64,000 bases of DNA from Boseongicola aestuarii (GTDB taxonomy: Bacteria > Pseudomonadota > Alphaproteobacteria > Rhodobacterales > Rhodobacteraceae), in the NCBI RefSeq assembly GCF_900184815.1, contig NZ_FXXQ01000001.1:248001-312000 (forward strand), in the 5' to 3' direction. Every line of letters begins with the position of its first letter. The stretch's first letter is position 1. A program made the translations under genes and the position numbers. The notes under the pieces are model-generated. The model was not told where the DNA came from. It did not search any database and saw only the letters and a list, made by a program, of their open reading frames with translations. Of this stretch, positions 8,538 to 18,676 are shown piece by piece.

Positions 8538-10082
8538 GTGTCAGACACGATTTTCATGGGCGGCGGCGGCGAAGATTACGCGACATATCAGGGCCTCTTG
8601 CTGAAATATGCCAACCGGCACGGATTGGTCGCGGGCGCGACGGGAACGGGCAAAACGGTGACGCTTCAGATCATGGCCGAGAGCTTTGCATCCGAGGGCG
8701 TTCCGGTGTTCCTGTCGGACGTGAAGGGCGACCTCTCCGGGTTGGCGCGCTCGGGCAGCGAGACATTCAAGCTGCATGACGCCTTCACCAAACGCGCGGG
8801 CATCATCGGTTTCGACGATTACAGCTACGGCGCGTTTCCGGTCACCTTCTGGGATCTCTTTGGCGAACAGGGTCATCCAATTCGCACGACGGTCAGCGAA
8901 ATGGGGCCGCTCTTGCTGTCACGTTTGCTGGAACTGACTGACGCCCAGGAAGGTGTACTGAACATCGCCGTTAGGGTCGCTGACGAAGAGGGGATGCCGC
9001 TTCTTGACCTGAAAGATCTGCAGGCGATGCTGGTCTGGCTTGGCGAGAATCGCGGGGAATTATCCTTGCGCTATGGCAATATCTCGACCGCTTCGATCGG
9101 GGCCATCCAGCGCCAGCTTCTGGTGCTGGAGAATCAGGGGGGCACAAATTTCTTCGGTGAGCCCGCGCTTGAGCTGACCGATATCATGCGCACCGATATC
9201 GACGGACGCGGGCGCATCAATATTCTGGCCGCCGACAAGTTAATGGGCTCGCCACGGCTTTATGCGACGTCACTTCTTTGGCTGTTGTCGGAACTGTTCG
9301 AGGAGCTCCCCGAGGTCGGTGATCCCGACAAACCGCGTCTGGTGTTCTTTTTCGACGAAGCGCATTTGCTGTTCGATGATGCCCCGAAAGCACTGGTCGA
9401 CAAGGTAGAGCAGGTGGCGCGGCTGATCCGCTCGAAGGGGGTGGGTGTCTACTTTGTGACCCAGAACCCTTCGGATGTGCCGGAAGACATTTTGGGCCAG
9501 CTTGGCAACCGGATCCAGCACGCGTTGCGTGCGTTTACCGCGCGGGATCGCAAACAGTTGAAGATGGCGGCGCAAACCTATCGCGACAACCCGCGCTTTT
9601 CGACCGAGGACGCGATCCGCGAAGTCGGCGTCGGCGAGGCCGTGACGTCGTTTCTGGAAGCAAAGGGCGCACCCGGCGTGGTGGAACGCACCTTGATCCG
9701 CCCGCCGTCCTCGCAGCTTGGGCCGATCACCTCCGCCGAGCGACGCGAGGTCATCAATGCCTCGCCCATCGCCGGAAAGTACGAGGCGAAGAAGGATCGC
9801 GAAAGTGCCTATGAGCTGTTGCGCGGACGCGCCGAAGAAGCTGCGAAAGCCGCAGAAGAGGCCGAACGGCAGGAAGCCGAAGCAAAGGAGGCGGAGAGCG
9901 CCTACAAGACCGGGCGGCGCTATGAAGGCGAACGCGTGGGCAGGTCGACGTCGCGCTCCAGCACGCGCTCGACGGGCGGATTTGGCGACGCTTTGACGAA
10001 GATGGTTGTCAAGGAATTGAAGGGCACGACCGGACGACGCATTGTGCGCGGCATTCTTGGTGGTCTATTCAAGGGCCGTTGA
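8538..10082 (+). CDS. HerA-like / DUF853 P-loop ATPase
   Basis: A 514-aa ATPase of the HerA-FtsK superfamily, of the YjgR/DUF853 branch. Walker A is GATGTGKT (33-40), Walker B is [12 protein letters not shown] near residues 268-279, and an arginine-rich segment ([17 protein letters not shown]) follows. The C-terminus is an Ala/Glu coiled-coil stretch (about 425-460) and a basic Ser/Arg tail. The biochemical role of this branch is not established; relatives are DNA-pumping or helicase ATPases. GTG 8538 is chosen because GAGGG lies 7 bp upstream and [11 protein letters not shown] is a typical start. No nuclease partner such as NurA is adjacent. Confidence 0.88.
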   Translation: MSDTIFMGGGGEDYATYQGLLLKYANRHGLVAGATGTGKTVTLQIMAESFASEGVPVFLSDVKGDLSGLARSGSETFKLHDAFTKRAGIIGFDDYSYGAFPVTFWDLFGEQGHPIRTTVSEMGPLLLSRLLELTDAQEGVLNIAVRVADEEGMPLLDLKDLQAMLVWLGENRGELSLRYGNISTASIGAIQRQLLVLENQGGTNFFGEPALELTDIMRTDIDGRGRINILAADKLMGSPRLYATSLLWLLSELFEELPEVGDPDKPRLVFFFDEAHLLFDDAPKALVDKVEQVARLIRSKGVGVYFVTQNPSDVPEDILGQLGNRIQHALRAFTARDRKQLKMAAQTYRDNPRFSTEDAIREVGVGEAVTSFLEAKGAPGVVERTLIRPPSSQLGPITSAERREVINASPIAGKYEAKKDRESAYELLRGRAEEAAKAAEEAERQEAEAKEAESAYKTGRRYEGERVGRSTSRSSTRSTGGFGDALTKMVVKELKGTTGRRIVRGILGGLFKGR

Positions 10083-10113
10083 GGTGCGACTTGCAAAGGC
10101 ACCTGGCAGAATT

Positions 10114-10136
10114 GGATATTTTTGCCAAAAAGAAAG
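10114..10136 (+). repeat. Dispersed intergenic repeat, copy 1
   Basis: GGATATTTTTGCCAAAAAGA and following bases match the motif seen at 53083-53105, 34113-34136 (reverse) and 60787-60808. It falls between the HerA-like gene and the lipoprotein gene; its 3' AAAGG serves as that gene's ribosome-binding site. Confidence 0.55.
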
Positions 10137-10143
10137 GTTGAAA

Positions 10144-10737
10144 GTGTCGTTAATTCGAAGCGTGTTTCTGGGCCTTGCATTGGGCGTGCTGGCGGCTTGC
10201 GGGAGTTACGGACCAACGGATGTTTCGTCGCACGACGTGGCCAAGCTGGAAGCGGGGCTGTTGGCGCTGGGGCCAGAGGTCGATCCGGACGAAGCCGCGC
10301 GCGCGGCGCGCATTGCCTATGAATATACGGCCATTCTGGCGCGCGAGTATGAAATCGCGGATGCGCCGCTTGTCCATAATACCAAGGTAAATATGGGTCT
10401 GAAACCGCGGGGGCTGTGCTGGCATTGGGCCGAGGATATGGAGAACCGGCTGCTGAAGGAAAACTTTCAGACGCTCGATGTATTGCGCGCGATCGCGAAT
10501 GCTGAAAGCGACTGGCTGATAGACCATTCGACGGCCCTGCTGGCGCCGCGTGGCGGCGGGCTTCGCGATGCGATGGTGCTTGACCCCTGGCGTTATGGAG
10601 GGCGGCTGGCTTGGGCGCCGGTGCCGGAAGACACGCGATATGACTGGGTGCCGCAAGAGGTCGTACATGCCCGCTGGCGGGCGGAGATCGCGGCGGGAAA
10701 GCGCGAAGCGCCTCCGGTTGGGGCGACGCTGAAATAG
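10144..10737 (+). CDS. Lipoprotein with possible Cys-His-Asp catalytic triad
   Basis: A 197-aa lipoprotein I cannot assign to a named family. The lipobox is VLAAC with Cys19 as the acylated residue, so it is exported and membrane-anchored. The mature part has GLCWHWAEDM (Cys92), DHSTALLAPRGGG (His128) and AMVLDPWRYGG (Asp147). That order and spacing (Cys at a helix start, then His, then Asp before Pro-Trp) resembles transglutaminase-like or papain-like enzymes; this is inference. GTG 10144 has AAAGG 6 bp upstream and begins exactly at a signal peptide. It lies between the HerA-like gene and polA. Confidence 0.75.
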   Translation: MSLIRSVFLGLALGVLAACGSYGPTDVSSHDVAKLEAGLLALGPEVDPDEAARAARIAYEYTAILAREYEIADAPLVHNTKVNMGLKPRGLCWHWAEDMENRLLKENFQTLDVLRAIANAESDWLIDHSTALLAPRGGGLRDAMVLDPWRYGGRLAWAPVPEDTRYDWVPQEVVHARWRAEIAAGKREAPPVGATLK

Positions 10738-10839
10738 CCTAAACGGGCGATCAGTTTTGTACTCTGAGGCGGTCGCAGCCGTTGCGCCGACCCGCGCGTT
10801 GGGGCATCACTTGTCGCACAACAGGAAAAGGCGCGCGAC

Positions 10840-13638
10840 ATGGCATTTGGCAAGGGTCATCATCTGCATCTGATTGACGGGTCAGCGTTCATTTTCCGCG
10901 CCTATCATGCGCTGCCACCGCTGACGCGGAAGTCCGACGGATTGCCTGTGGGTGCCGTATCGGGTTTCGTGAACATGCTTTGGAAGACCGTTGAGGATAA
11001 CAGGGGGCCGGACGCGCCGACCCACGCAGCGGTCGTTTTCGACAAGGGCAGCCACACCTTCCGCAACGATCTTTACGACCAGTACAAGGCCAATCGCGAG
11101 GCGATGCCGGAAGACCTGCGACCGCAGATACCGCTGACACGCGACGCCACGCGGGCCTTCAATATCGCGTGTCTTGAACAGGAAGGCTTTGAGGCCGACG
11201 ACATCATCGCAACATTGGCGTGCCGCGCACGCGACGCCGGCGCGCGCGTGACGATCGTGTCCTCCGACAAGGACCTGATGCAATTGGTCGGCGACGGCGT
11301 GGATATGTTCGACGCCATGAAAAACCTGCGCATCGACAGCGACGGCGTGGTTGCCAAGTTCGGCGTGACGCCGGACAAAGTCGTCGATGTGCAGGCGTTG
11401 GCGGGCGACAGTGTTGATAACGTGCCAGGCGCGCCCGGCATCGGCGTAAAGACCGCTGCCCTTTTGATCAATGAATACGGTTCTCTGGAAGACCTTCTTG
11501 AGCGCGCCGACGAGATAAAGCAGCCAAAGCGGCGTCAGACGCTGATCGACAATGCCGACCAAATTATGCTTTCCAAGAAACTTGTGACGCTCGATTGCGA
11601 CATGGACCTCGATTATGCGCTGGACTCGCTTGAGGTGAAGGAACCGATTGCCGACGAGCTTCTGGGGTTTCTGACCGAGATGGAGTTTCGCACCGTCACG
11701 CGTCGCATCGCCGAAGCCCTGAATGTCGAGGTGCCGGTCATTCCTGAAGAGGAAAGCTCCGCCACATCACCGAGTGATCCGCCAGAAGCCATTCCGTTCG
11801 ATGCAACCGGGTACACCAAGGTAAACGATATCAAGGCCTTGGAGGAATGGATAGCGCGCGCTCATGCGCGGGGCTATGTGGCGGTCGACACCGAAACCAC
11901 CGCTTTGAACGAGATGACGGCCGAGCTTGTCGGTATATCGATGTGCATCGAGCCGGGGCAGGCGTGTTACATCCCGCTGACCCACAAGGCCTCTGCGGCC
12001 GACGATCTGTTCGGATCAAACGAGCTTGCGGACGACCAATTGGATTTGGAGGACGTGTTGGCGCTGTTGCGGCCGATGCTGGAAGATCCTTCGGTTCTGA
12101 AAATCGGTCAGAACATGAAGTACGACGCCAAGATTTTCGCTCGCTACGGCGTCAGTGTCGCTCCGATCGACGACACGATGTTAATGTCCTATGCGATGCA
12201 TGCGGGCCTTCATAATCACGGGATGGACCTTCTTTCCGAGCGCTACCTCGGGCACCATCCCATTGAAATCAAATCTCTTCTGGGCAGCGGCAAGGCCCAG
12301 ATCACCTTTGACCGGGTCGCCGTGGACGACGCGGTAAAGTACGCCGCCGAGGACGCGGATATCACGCTGCGGCTTTGGCAGGCGTTCAAGCCTGAACTGC
12401 ACAAGAAGCACGTGACGACCGTCTATGAAACGCTGGAACGCCCCCTGGTTGGCGTGCTTGCGGACATGGAAATGACAGGCATCAAGGTCGACCGAGAGGT
12501 CCTTTCGAAGATGTCCAACGCCTTTGCGCAGAAAATGGCACAGTTAGAAGACGAAATCCACGCGCTTGCCGGGCACAGCTTCAATGTCGGCAGCCCCGCT
12601 CAAGTCGGCGAGATACTCTTTGAAACCATGGGCTTGTCCGGCGGTAAAAAGGGCAAGAACGGCAAGTATTCGACACCCGCGGATGTGCTGGAAGATCTGG
12701 CGACCGAGCATGAGTTACCGGGCCGTGTTCTGGACTGGCGCCAGATCCAGAAGCTTAAGTCGACCTACACGGACGCGCTTCAAGACCACATCAACACCGA
12801 CACTGGCCGGGTTCACACGTCCTATTCGATTGCGGGGGCAAGCACAGGGCGGCTGGCCTCGACCGACCCGAACCTCCAGAACATCCCCGTGCGCAGTGAA
12901 GAAGGGCGGCGCATCCGTGAAGCCTTTATCGCAACGCCGGGGCATACGCTGGTCAGCCTCGACTATAGCCAGATCGAACTGCGCATCCTTGCTCATATTG
13001 CCGGGATCGATGCGCTGAAAGAAGCATTTCTCGAAGGTCAGGACATCCATGCCGCGACGGCCTCGGAGATGTTCAACGTCCCACTCGACGAGATGACGGC
13101 CGATGTGCGCCGACAGGCCAAAGCGATCAATTTCGGCGTGATCTACGGTATTTCCGGGTTCGGACTGGCGCGCAACTTGCGGATCCCGCGCGACGAAGCC
13201 CAGGGCTTTATCGACCGGTACTTCGAACGCTTCCCCGGCATCCGGGCTTATATGGACAACACCGTCACCTTCGCTAAAGAACACGGCTATGTGCAAACCT
13301 TGTTCGGGCGCAAAATCAACACGCCTGAGATCAACAATCGCGGACCACATGCAGGCTTCGCCAAGCGCGCTGCGATCAACGCGCCCATTCAGGGCACCGC
13401 CGCCGATGTCATCCGGCGGGCGATGATCCGTATGCCCGACGCCATTGCCAAACTTCCGGCAAAAATGCTGCTGCAGGTGCATGACGAACTGCTTTTCGAG
13501 GTTGAAGAGAGCGCGGCGGATGATCTGATCGCCGTCGCAAAAGACGTGATGGAGGGCGCTTCGATGCCTGCCGTCGATCTGACGGTACCGCTGACGGTCG
13601 ATGCCGGAAAGGGGGCCAACTGGGCGAAAGCACACTAG
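10840..13638 (+). CDS. polA: DNA polymerase I
   Basis: A full-length 932-aa repair and lagging-strand polymerase. Residues 1-290 form the 5'-nuclease (LIDGSAFIFRAYHALPPL, EADDIIATLA, SSDKDLMQL). The middle is a 3'-5' exonuclease with intact AVDTETTALN, NMKYDAKIF and YAAEDADIT motifs, so proofreading should work. The C-terminal polymerase has motif A SLDYSQIELRILAHIAG, motif B RRQAKAINFGVIYGISG and motif C LQVHDELLFEVEE. The start ATG 10840 follows AGGAAAAGG at a loose distance. It is transcribed alone or with the upstream lipoprotein gene, 102 bp away. Confidence 0.97.
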   Translation: MAFGKGHHLHLIDGSAFIFRAYHALPPLTRKSDGLPVGAVSGFVNMLWKTVEDNRGPDAPTHAAVVFDKGSHTFRNDLYDQYKANREAMPEDLRPQIPLTRDATRAFNIACLEQEGFEADDIIATLACRARDAGARVTIVSSDKDLMQLVGDGVDMFDAMKNLRIDSDGVVAKFGVTPDKVVDVQALAGDSVDNVPGAPGIGVKTAALLINEYGSLEDLLERADEIKQPKRRQTLIDNADQIMLSKKLVTLDCDMDLDYALDSLEVKEPIADELLGFLTEMEFRTVTRRIAEALNVEVPVIPEEESSATSPSDPPEAIPFDATGYTKVNDIKALEEWIARAHARGYVAVDTETTALNEMTAELVGISMCIEPGQACYIPLTHKASAADDLFGSNELADDQLDLEDVLALLRPMLEDPSVLKIGQNMKYDAKIFARYGVSVAPIDDTMLMSYAMHAGLHNHGMDLLSERYLGHHPIEIKSLLGSGKAQITFDRVAVDDAVKYAAEDADITLRLWQAFKPELHKKHVTTVYETLERPLVGVLADMEMTGIKVDREVLSKMSNAFAQKMAQLEDEIHALAGHSFNVGSPAQVGEILFETMGLSGGKKGKNGKYSTPADVLEDLATEHELPGRVLDWRQIQKLKSTYTDALQDHINTDTGRVHTSYSIAGASTGRLASTDPNLQNIPVRSEEGRRIREAFIATPGHTLVSLDYSQIELRILAHIAGIDALKEAFLEGQDIHAATASEMFNVPLDEMTADVRRQAKAINFGVIYGISGFGLARNLRIPRDEAQGFIDRYFERFPGIRAYMDNTVTFAKEHGYVQTLFGRKINTPEINNRGPHAGFAKRAAINAPIQGTAADVIRRAMIRMPDAIAKLPAKMLLQVHDELLFEVEESAADDLIAVAKDVMEGASMPAVDLTVPLTVDAGKGANWAKAH

Positions 13639-13741
13639 GCACCCGCTCGTATTGGCGGATCATTTCATTACAACGACCGTTTTTTCTTGCGTCATCGCCG
13701 CGACATCGGCGTAATATATCAAATAATTCAAAGTGGTATTC

Positions 13742-14173
13742 ATGACAGACGATTACTCCCCCGAGCGTGCCCTTCAGGAAAGCGTGGCCAGTCTGGCGCC
13801 TATCCTGCAGCCCGGAACATTTGTTTACTGCTCGATGCTGCATAATTCCGACTCGCGCGAGGCCATGTCCGTCGCGAGGGCCTACTTCGTCGAGGATCAG
13901 GGGGTTTCGCTGATTATCCCACGCACCGAAGCTGTGCGTCTTGGCCTCATTTTCGACCTCACGCTGCGCCAGATCACGCTGTTCGCCAATGTGCCGCCCG
14001 ATGTGATCGGCGTGACGCGCGCAGCACTGCGCACGCTGGAAAAACGCGATATCCCGGCCAACGTTGTCTCAGCCGCGCACAGTGACCACCTGTTCGTGCC
14101 GACACGCCGCGCAGACGAAGCCGTTGAAGCCCTGCGGCAACTTCAGCAGCGCGCGGAAAAAAGCCTCAAATAG
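13742..14173 (+). CDS. ACT-domain-like protein
   Basis: A 143-aa protein with two ACT-like halves: the first has FVYCSMLHNSDSREAMSVARAYFVEDQGVSLIIPRTEA, the second ITLFANVPPDVIGVTRAALRTLEKRDIPANVVSAAHSDHLFVP. Such stand-alone ACT proteins bind amino acids or act as small allosteric subunits, but no partner enzyme is adjacent. It ends with a Gln/Arg-rich helix. ATG 13742 is preferred over the in-frame GTG at 13733; neither has a strong ribosome site. It follows polA by 103 bp and precedes purL. Confidence 0.75.
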   Translation: MTDDYSPERALQESVASLAPILQPGTFVYCSMLHNSDSREAMSVARAYFVEDQGVSLIIPRTEAVRLGLIFDLTLRQITLFANVPPDVIGVTRAALRTLEKRDIPANVVSAAHSDHLFVPTRRADEAVEALRQLQQRAEKSLK

Positions 14174-14281
14174 AGCCCGAGGCCCCGGCAAACCATCGCG
14201 GGGCGCGCTTTCGGACTTTCGCATTCGGCCCGCGTCTTTTAAGACATTGGCGAAATCTCCAGTGACCATCGAGGCTGCCCC

Positions 14282-16441
14282 ATGACCGAGCCAACCATCA
14301 CCGAAGACGTCATCGCGGCGCATGGCCTCACGCCGCAGGAATACGCCAACATCCTGCGCATTCTCAATCGCGCGCCCAGCTTTACCGAACTTGGGATTTT
14401 CTCGGCCATGTGGAACGAGCACTGCTCGTATAAGTCCTCGAAAAAGTGGCTGAGAACGCTTCCGACTGAAGGGCCTCAGGTCATTTGTGGACCCGGCGAG
14501 AACGCAGGCGTTGTCGATATCGGCGACGGACAAGCCGTTGTTTTTAAAATGGAAAGCCATAATCACCCCAGCTATATCGAACCCTATCAAGGTGCGGCCA
14601 CCGGCGTTGGCGGTATCCTTCGGGACGTCTTCACCATGGGCGCGCGCCCGATCGCGGCGATGAATGCGCTGTCCTTCGGGGAAGTGACGCACCCAAAGAC
14701 CAAGCGGCTTGTGGCGGGCGTCGTCGAAGGCGTCGGCGGCTATGGAAACCCGTTCGGCGTTCCGACCATCGGCGGCGAAGTCCGCTTTCATGCGGCCTAC
14801 AACGGCAATTGTCTGGTCAACGCCTTTGCCGCCGGTCTGGCGGATGCCGACAAGATTTTCTACTCGGCCGCCTCGGGGATCGGAATGCCGGTCGTCTATC
14901 TGGGGGCCAAGACCGGGCGCGACGGGGTAGGTGGCGCGACGATGGCCTCGGCCGAATTCGACGACACGATCGAGGAAAAACGCCCCACGGTTCAGGTCGG
15001 CGATCCTTTCACCGAAAAGCGGCTTCTGGAAGCCACGCTCGAGCTTATGGCTTCGGGTTCGGTGATCTCCATTCAGGACATGGGCGCGGCCGGTCTGACC
15101 TGTTCGGCGGTCGAAATGGGCGACAAGGGCGGCTTGGGCATCAAGCTGAACCTGAACCTCGTGCCGGTGCGCGAAAAGGCCATGACGGCCTACGAAATGA
15201 TGCTTTCGGAAAGCCAGGAGCGGATGCTCATGGTGCTGAAGCCCGAGAAGGAAGCCGAAGCAAAAGCGATCTTCGACAAATGGGATCTCGATTTTGCCAT
15301 CGTCGGTGAAACCATCGCCGAGGACCGCTTCCTGATCGTACACAACGACACAATCATGGCCGATCTGCCGCTCTCGAAACTGGCCTCGACGGCGCCGGAA
15401 TACGATCGCCCCTGGGTCGAAACACCTGCCGCGGCACCTCTTGGCGACGTGCCGAAAATTGCGGCTATCGACGCGCTGAAGTCGCTGATCTCATCGCCGA
15501 ATTACGCGCGCAAGCACTGGGTCTGGGAGCAATACGACAGTCAGGTCATGGCCGACACGGTGCAGGCCCCTGGCCTTGGGGCAGGGATTGTCCGCGTCCA
15601 TGGCACCGATAAGATGCTGGCCTTCACGTCCGACGTAACGCCCCGCTATGTCAAAGCAAATCCGTTTGAAGGTGGGAAACAAGCCGTCGCCGAAGCCTAT
15701 CGCAACCTCTGTGCCGTCGGCGCCAGACCGCTGGCGACAACCGACAATCTGAATTTCGGCAATCCAGAAAAGCCCGAGATCATGGGCCAGTTCGTCGGAG
15801 CAATCAAAGGCATCGGCGAAGCCTGTCTTGCCCTCGATACTCCTATCGTGTCCGGCAACGTTTCACTTTACAACGAAACCGACGGGCAGGGCATCCTGCC
15901 GACGCCAACCATCGGCGCAGTCGGGCTTATCACCACCCCGGATGCGCTTATCAGCGGCCTTCCGTCGGCGGGTGATTTCGCGGTCGTCCTCGGGGCCACC
16001 CAGGGTCACCTTGGGCAATCCGCGCTTCTAGCCGAGGCTTTCGGGCGTGAGGACGGAGATGCTCCCGTGGTTGATCTTGTCGCCGAACGCCGCAACGGCA
16101 CGTTCCTGCGCGAAAACGGAGCGCTTGTAAGCGCGGCCACCGATCTCTCGGACGGCGGCCTTGCGCTGGCGGGCTTCGAAATGGCCGATGCGGCCAATGT
16201 TGGCCTGAGACTGGTCTCTGAAGAGATCGGCCAGCTCTTCGGCGAAGATCAGGCCCGCTACCTTGTCGCAGTACATCCCGATAATCTGGAAACCTTCCTG
16301 TCGCAGGCCAAGGTGGCTGGTGTGCCCGCCACCAATGCCGGCACATTCGGCGGTGACAAGATCACCCTCGGCGCGGAAAGCGCACCGCTTTCGACCTTGT
16401 CGCAAATCTATCGCTCTGCATTCGCTGAAAAACTCGCCTGA
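14282..16441 (+). CDS. purL: Phosphoribosylformylglycinamidine synthase subunit PurL
   Basis: The ATP-using subunit of the fourth step of purine synthesis, converting FGAR to FGAM with ammonia from PurQ. At 719 aa it is the small PurL type that needs separate PurS and PurQ, which are not in this window. Landmarks: [15 protein letters not shown] near residue 42, [29 protein letters not shown] near 90, [17 protein letters not shown] near 263, and the second AIRS-like half starting about residue 420. The start follows CGAGGCTGCCCC. It is probably transcribed alone. Confidence 0.96.
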   Translation: MTEPTITEDVIAAHGLTPQEYANILRILNRAPSFTELGIFSAMWNEHCSYKSSKKWLRTLPTEGPQVICGPGENAGVVDIGDGQAVVFKMESHNHPSYIEPYQGAATGVGGILRDVFTMGARPIAAMNALSFGEVTHPKTKRLVAGVVEGVGGYGNPFGVPTIGGEVRFHAAYNGNCLVNAFAAGLADADKIFYSAASGIGMPVVYLGAKTGRDGVGGATMASAEFDDTIEEKRPTVQVGDPFTEKRLLEATLELMASGSVISIQDMGAAGLTCSAVEMGDKGGLGIKLNLNLVPVREKAMTAYEMMLSESQERMLMVLKPEKEAEAKAIFDKWDLDFAIVGETIAEDRFLIVHNDTIMADLPLSKLASTAPEYDRPWVETPAAAPLGDVPKIAAIDALKSLISSPNYARKHWVWEQYDSQVMADTVQAPGLGAGIVRVHGTDKMLAFTSDVTPRYVKANPFEGGKQAVAEAYRNLCAVGARPLATTDNLNFGNPEKPEIMGQFVGAIKGIGEACLALDTPIVSGNVSLYNETDGQGILPTPTIGAVGLITTPDALISGLPSAGDFAVVLGATQGHLGQSALLAEAFGREDGDAPVVDLVAERRNGTFLRENGALVSAATDLSDGGLALAGFEMADAANVGLRLVSEEIGQLFGEDQARYLVAVHPDNLETFLSQAKVAGVPATNAGTFGGDKITLGAESAPLSTLSQIYRSAFAEKLA

Positions 16442-16607
16442 TCCCAGTTCACCCTTTCTTAGATACCAATAGGAACCCGCCAGCCCCTTGCAGAGCACGC
16501 TCAAACTCTGAGAGGCAAACGCTTCCCTCCAGGAAACGCCCGGCAAACCTTGCAAGGCCCGCACCTCGGCTCTACATCTGGTTCAAGGAACAGGAGACCC
16601 TTTCGAA

Positions 16608-16844
16608 ATGCCCATGCAGGCCCATGAAATCGAAGCTTTACTGCGCAAATCCTTTCCGAATGCGCAGATCAAGGTCGACGGCGACGACGGCGTACATATG
16701 TCCGCTGTCGTGATTGATGAGAGTTTTCGCGGCCAAAACAGAGTGCAACAGCAACGCGCAGTCTATGCCGCATTGAAAGGCAAGATGGACGGAGCAAACG
16801 GCGAACTTCACGCCCTCGCTTTGACCACAAGAGCCCCCGATTAA
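16608..16844 (+). CDS. BolA-family protein
   Basis: A 78-aa BolA-like protein that is expected to pair with the monothiol glutaredoxin encoded 27 bp downstream, forming a [2Fe-2S]-bridged complex in iron-sulphur or iron regulation. The fold signature is IEALLRKSFPNAQIKVDGDDGVHMSAVVIDESFRGQNRVQQQRAVYAAL; the His of GVHM is at the position used as cluster ligand in this family. A second ATG at codon 3 is possible; AGGAGA lies about 12 bp before the first ATG. The short size groups it with the BolA3/IbaG-like branch rather than E. coli BolA. Confidence 0.9.
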   Translation: MPMQAHEIEALLRKSFPNAQIKVDGDDGVHMSAVVIDESFRGQNRVQQQRAVYAALKGKMDGANGELHALALTTRAPD

Positions 16845-16871
16845 CGCTCGACAAGAGATAGGAAGAAATAA

Positions 16872-17231
16872 ATGTCCGCTCAGGATCAGATCAAAGACAA
16901 AGTGACCACCAATGACGTCGTGCTTTTCATGAAAGGCACGAAGACAATGCCGCAATGCGGTTTTTCAAGCAAAGTGGCCGGTGTGCTGAACTACATGGGC
17001 GTTGATTACGCCGATGTGAATGTACTCGCCGACGAGGAAATCCGTCAGGGCATCAAGGAATATTCCGACTGGCCGACAATCCCGCAACTTTACGTGAAAG
17101 GCGAATTTGTCGGCGGCTGCGACATCTTCACCGAGATGACGCTGTCGGGCGAGCTGGACACGCTTCTCGAAGCGAAAGGCGTGACATTCGACAAGGACGC
17201 GGCTGAACAAATTCGGGCGCATAACAGTTAA
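16872..17231 (+). CDS. grxD: Monothiol glutaredoxin, Grx4 family
   Basis: A 119-aa glutaredoxin with the monothiol CGFS motif (29-32), the glutathione-binding WPTIPQLYVKGEFVGGCDI near residues 71-89, and the usual KGT loop before the active site. It carries and transfers [2Fe-2S] clusters and partners with BolA. The AGGAAG ribosome site sits just before the ATG. The bolA-grxD pairing is a widely conserved alphaproteobacterial arrangement, and a strong terminator follows 30 bp after the stop. Confidence 0.96.
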   Translation: MSAQDQIKDKVTTNDVVLFMKGTKTMPQCGFSSKVAGVLNYMGVDYADVNVLADEEIRQGIKEYSDWPTIPQLYVKGEFVGGCDIFTEMTLSGELDTLLEAKGVTFDKDAAEQIRAHNS

Positions 17232-17261
17232 ACGTCCCGCTCCAAGTCATTGTGCAGAAAC

Positions 17262-17292
17262 AAAAAAGGCCGCTCGGGTGAGCGGCCTTTTT
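17262..17292. terminator. Bidirectional terminator between grxD and rplI
   Basis: GGCCGCT-CGGGTG-AGCGGCC stem (7 bp, G+C-rich) flanked by six A and five T, so it can stop transcripts from both the grxD side and the convergent rpsF-rpsR-rplI operon. Confidence 0.92.
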
Positions 17293-17312
17293 ATGTTTTG
17301 TCTTGCGAAACG

Positions 17313-17957
17313 TCAGGCTTTGTCTTCGTCCGACTCTTCGGCCTCGTCCACAGCTTCGCTGCGTGGTGCAACGTCGTCCGCGGAGGCCAGCTCATCAAGC
17401 TCAGCCGCACCGATGTCCTCGAACAACTCGGCGATCTCAAGCTCGGCTGCGGCTTCTTCTTCCGCTGCCTGATCTGCCACGTTGATGCCCGACGCCTGAA
17501 GCTCGGCCTCTTCGACGGAACGTGCGACGTTCAGCTCGATGGATGCGTTCACCTCAGGGTGCAATACGACCGTCACAGCATGCAGTCCAAGGTCTTTGAT
17601 CGGTGCCGACAGAACAATCTGCTTGCGATCGACCGAAAAGCCTTCTGCCGTTGCGGCATCCGCAGCGTCACGTGTCGTGACAGAGCCATAGAGCGAACCG
17701 CCATCCGATGCGGACCGGATCACGACGAACTGCTGACCATCCAGCTTGGCGGCAAGCGCTTCAGCTTCTTTCTTGGTCTCCAGATTACGCGCTTCCAGCT
17801 GCGCTTTTTGCGCTTCGAACTGGCTGATGTTGGCTGCAGACGCCCAAAGGGCTTTCTTCTGCGGCAACAGATAGTTGCGGGCATAGCCGTCTTTGACCGA
17901 CACGACGTCGCCCATTTGACCCAGCTTGGCCACGCGTTCCAAAAGGATAACTTGCAT
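17313..17957 (-). CDS. rplI: 50S ribosomal protein L9
   Basis: Binds 23S rRNA at the base of the L1 stalk. The N-terminal [37 protein letters not shown] is the classic L9 signature, followed by the long connecting helix and the C-terminal domain. At 214 aa it is ~65 residues longer than E. coli L9; the extra is a strongly acidic Glu/Asp/Ala tail from about residue 165, as in other Rhodobacteraceae. It is the last gene of rpsF-rpsR-rplI, 13 bp after rpsR. Confidence 0.96.
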   Translation of the reverse strand: MQVILLERVAKLGQMGDVVSVKDGYARNYLLPQKKALWASAANISQFEAQKAQLEARNLETKKEAEALAAKLDGQQFVVIRSASDGGSLYGSVTTRDAADAATAEGFSVDRKQIVLSAPIKDLGLHAVTVVLHPEVNASIELNVARSVEEAELQASGINVADQAAEEEAAAELEIAELFEDIGAAELDELASADDVAPRSEAVDEAEESDEDKA

Positions 17958-17970
17958 TGCTCAAATCTCC

Positions 17971-18198
17971 TTATTTCACGGCGTATGGCAGAAGGGCGAG
18001 GAAGCGGGCGCGTTTGATTGCACGGGCCAGCTCACGCTGCTTCTTGGCCGAAACGGCGGTGATACGGGACGGAACGATCTTGCCGCGCTCAGAGATATAG
18101 CGCTGAAGCAGTTTCGAGTCCTTGTAGTCGATCTTAGGTGCGTTATCGCCCGAGAAAGGGCAGACCTTACGACGGCGGAAAAATGGTTTACCAGCCAT
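17971..18198 (-). CDS. rpsR: 30S ribosomal protein S18
   Basis: A 75-aa small-subunit protein that binds as a heterodimer with S6 on the platform. It has the family's [14 protein letters not shown] start, then [50 protein letters not shown], the rRNA-binding core. Middle gene of rpsF-rpsR-rplI, 18 bp after rpsF. Confidence 0.96.
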   Translation of the reverse strand: MAGKPFFRRRKVCPFSGDNAPKIDYKDSKLLQRYISERGKIVPSRITAVSAKKQRELARAIKRARFLALLPYAVK

Positions 18199-18216
18199 AT
18201 TGATTGTCCTTCCTGA

Positions 18217-18570
18217 TTAGCGGCGTTCGCGGCGTTCGCCACGTTCGTCTGATTTACGCATTTGAACCGAGGGGCCTTCTTCGTGCGCGTCGACCTTGAT
18301 GGTCAACACGCGCATGACGTCTTCGTGCAGACGCATCAGACGCTCCATCTCCTGAACGGCTTCAGCAGGTGCATCCGACTTCATGAAGGCATAGTGGCCC
18401 TTGCGGTTTTTGTTAATCTTGTAGGCCATCGTCTTGACGCCCCAGTACTCGTTCTCGACAAGGCTTCCGCCATTGTCGGACAGGACTGTGCCAAAATGTT
18501 CGATAAGGCCTTCGGCTTGCGTGTTGGACAAGTCCTGACGCGCAATCATGACATGCTCGTAAAGGGGCAT
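18217..18570 (-). CDS. rpsF: 30S ribosomal protein S6
   Basis: A 117-aa platform protein. MPLYEHVMIARQDLSNTQ opens the ferredoxin-like fold, and the KINKNRKGHYAFMKSDAPAEAVQEMERLMRLHEDVMRVL block is characteristic. The tail is basic and Arg-rich (ERGERRERR). ATG 18570 is chosen over the longer frame because GGAGATCGC stands directly before it and MPLYEHV is the conserved start. First gene of the rpsF-rpsR-rplI operon; the S6-S18 pair often represses its own operon through the leader. Confidence 0.96.
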   Translation of the reverse strand: MPLYEHVMIARQDLSNTQAEGLIEHFGTVLSDNGGSLVENEYWGVKTMAYKINKNRKGHYAFMKSDAPAEAVQEMERLMRLHEDVMRVLTIKVDAHEEGPSVQMRKSDERGERRERR

Positions 18571-18623
18571 GCGATCTCCATCATTTTCAGGGCGCACTTC
18601 AAAGGACTAGGGCTCATCCGCCG

Positions 18624-18639
18624 CTCTCGTCCACGAGAG
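18624..18639 (-). promoter_or_regulatory. Hairpin in the rpsF leader
   Basis: CTCTCG-TGGA-CGAGAG on the minus strand, a perfect 6-bp stem with a 4-nt loop, about 54 nt before the rpsF start. It lies inside the predicted 5' leader and may be part of an S6-S18 autoregulatory structure, which I cannot confirm by eye. Confidence 0.4.
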
Positions 18640-18676
18640 GTTGCGCCGGTCAATCAATATTGCGGCGGATCAGCGG

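Noticed and set aside
8538-10082. HerA-like ATPase as part of a defence system
   Set aside because: It is of the DUF853/YjgR housekeeping type and has no nuclease or SIR2-like partner next to it.
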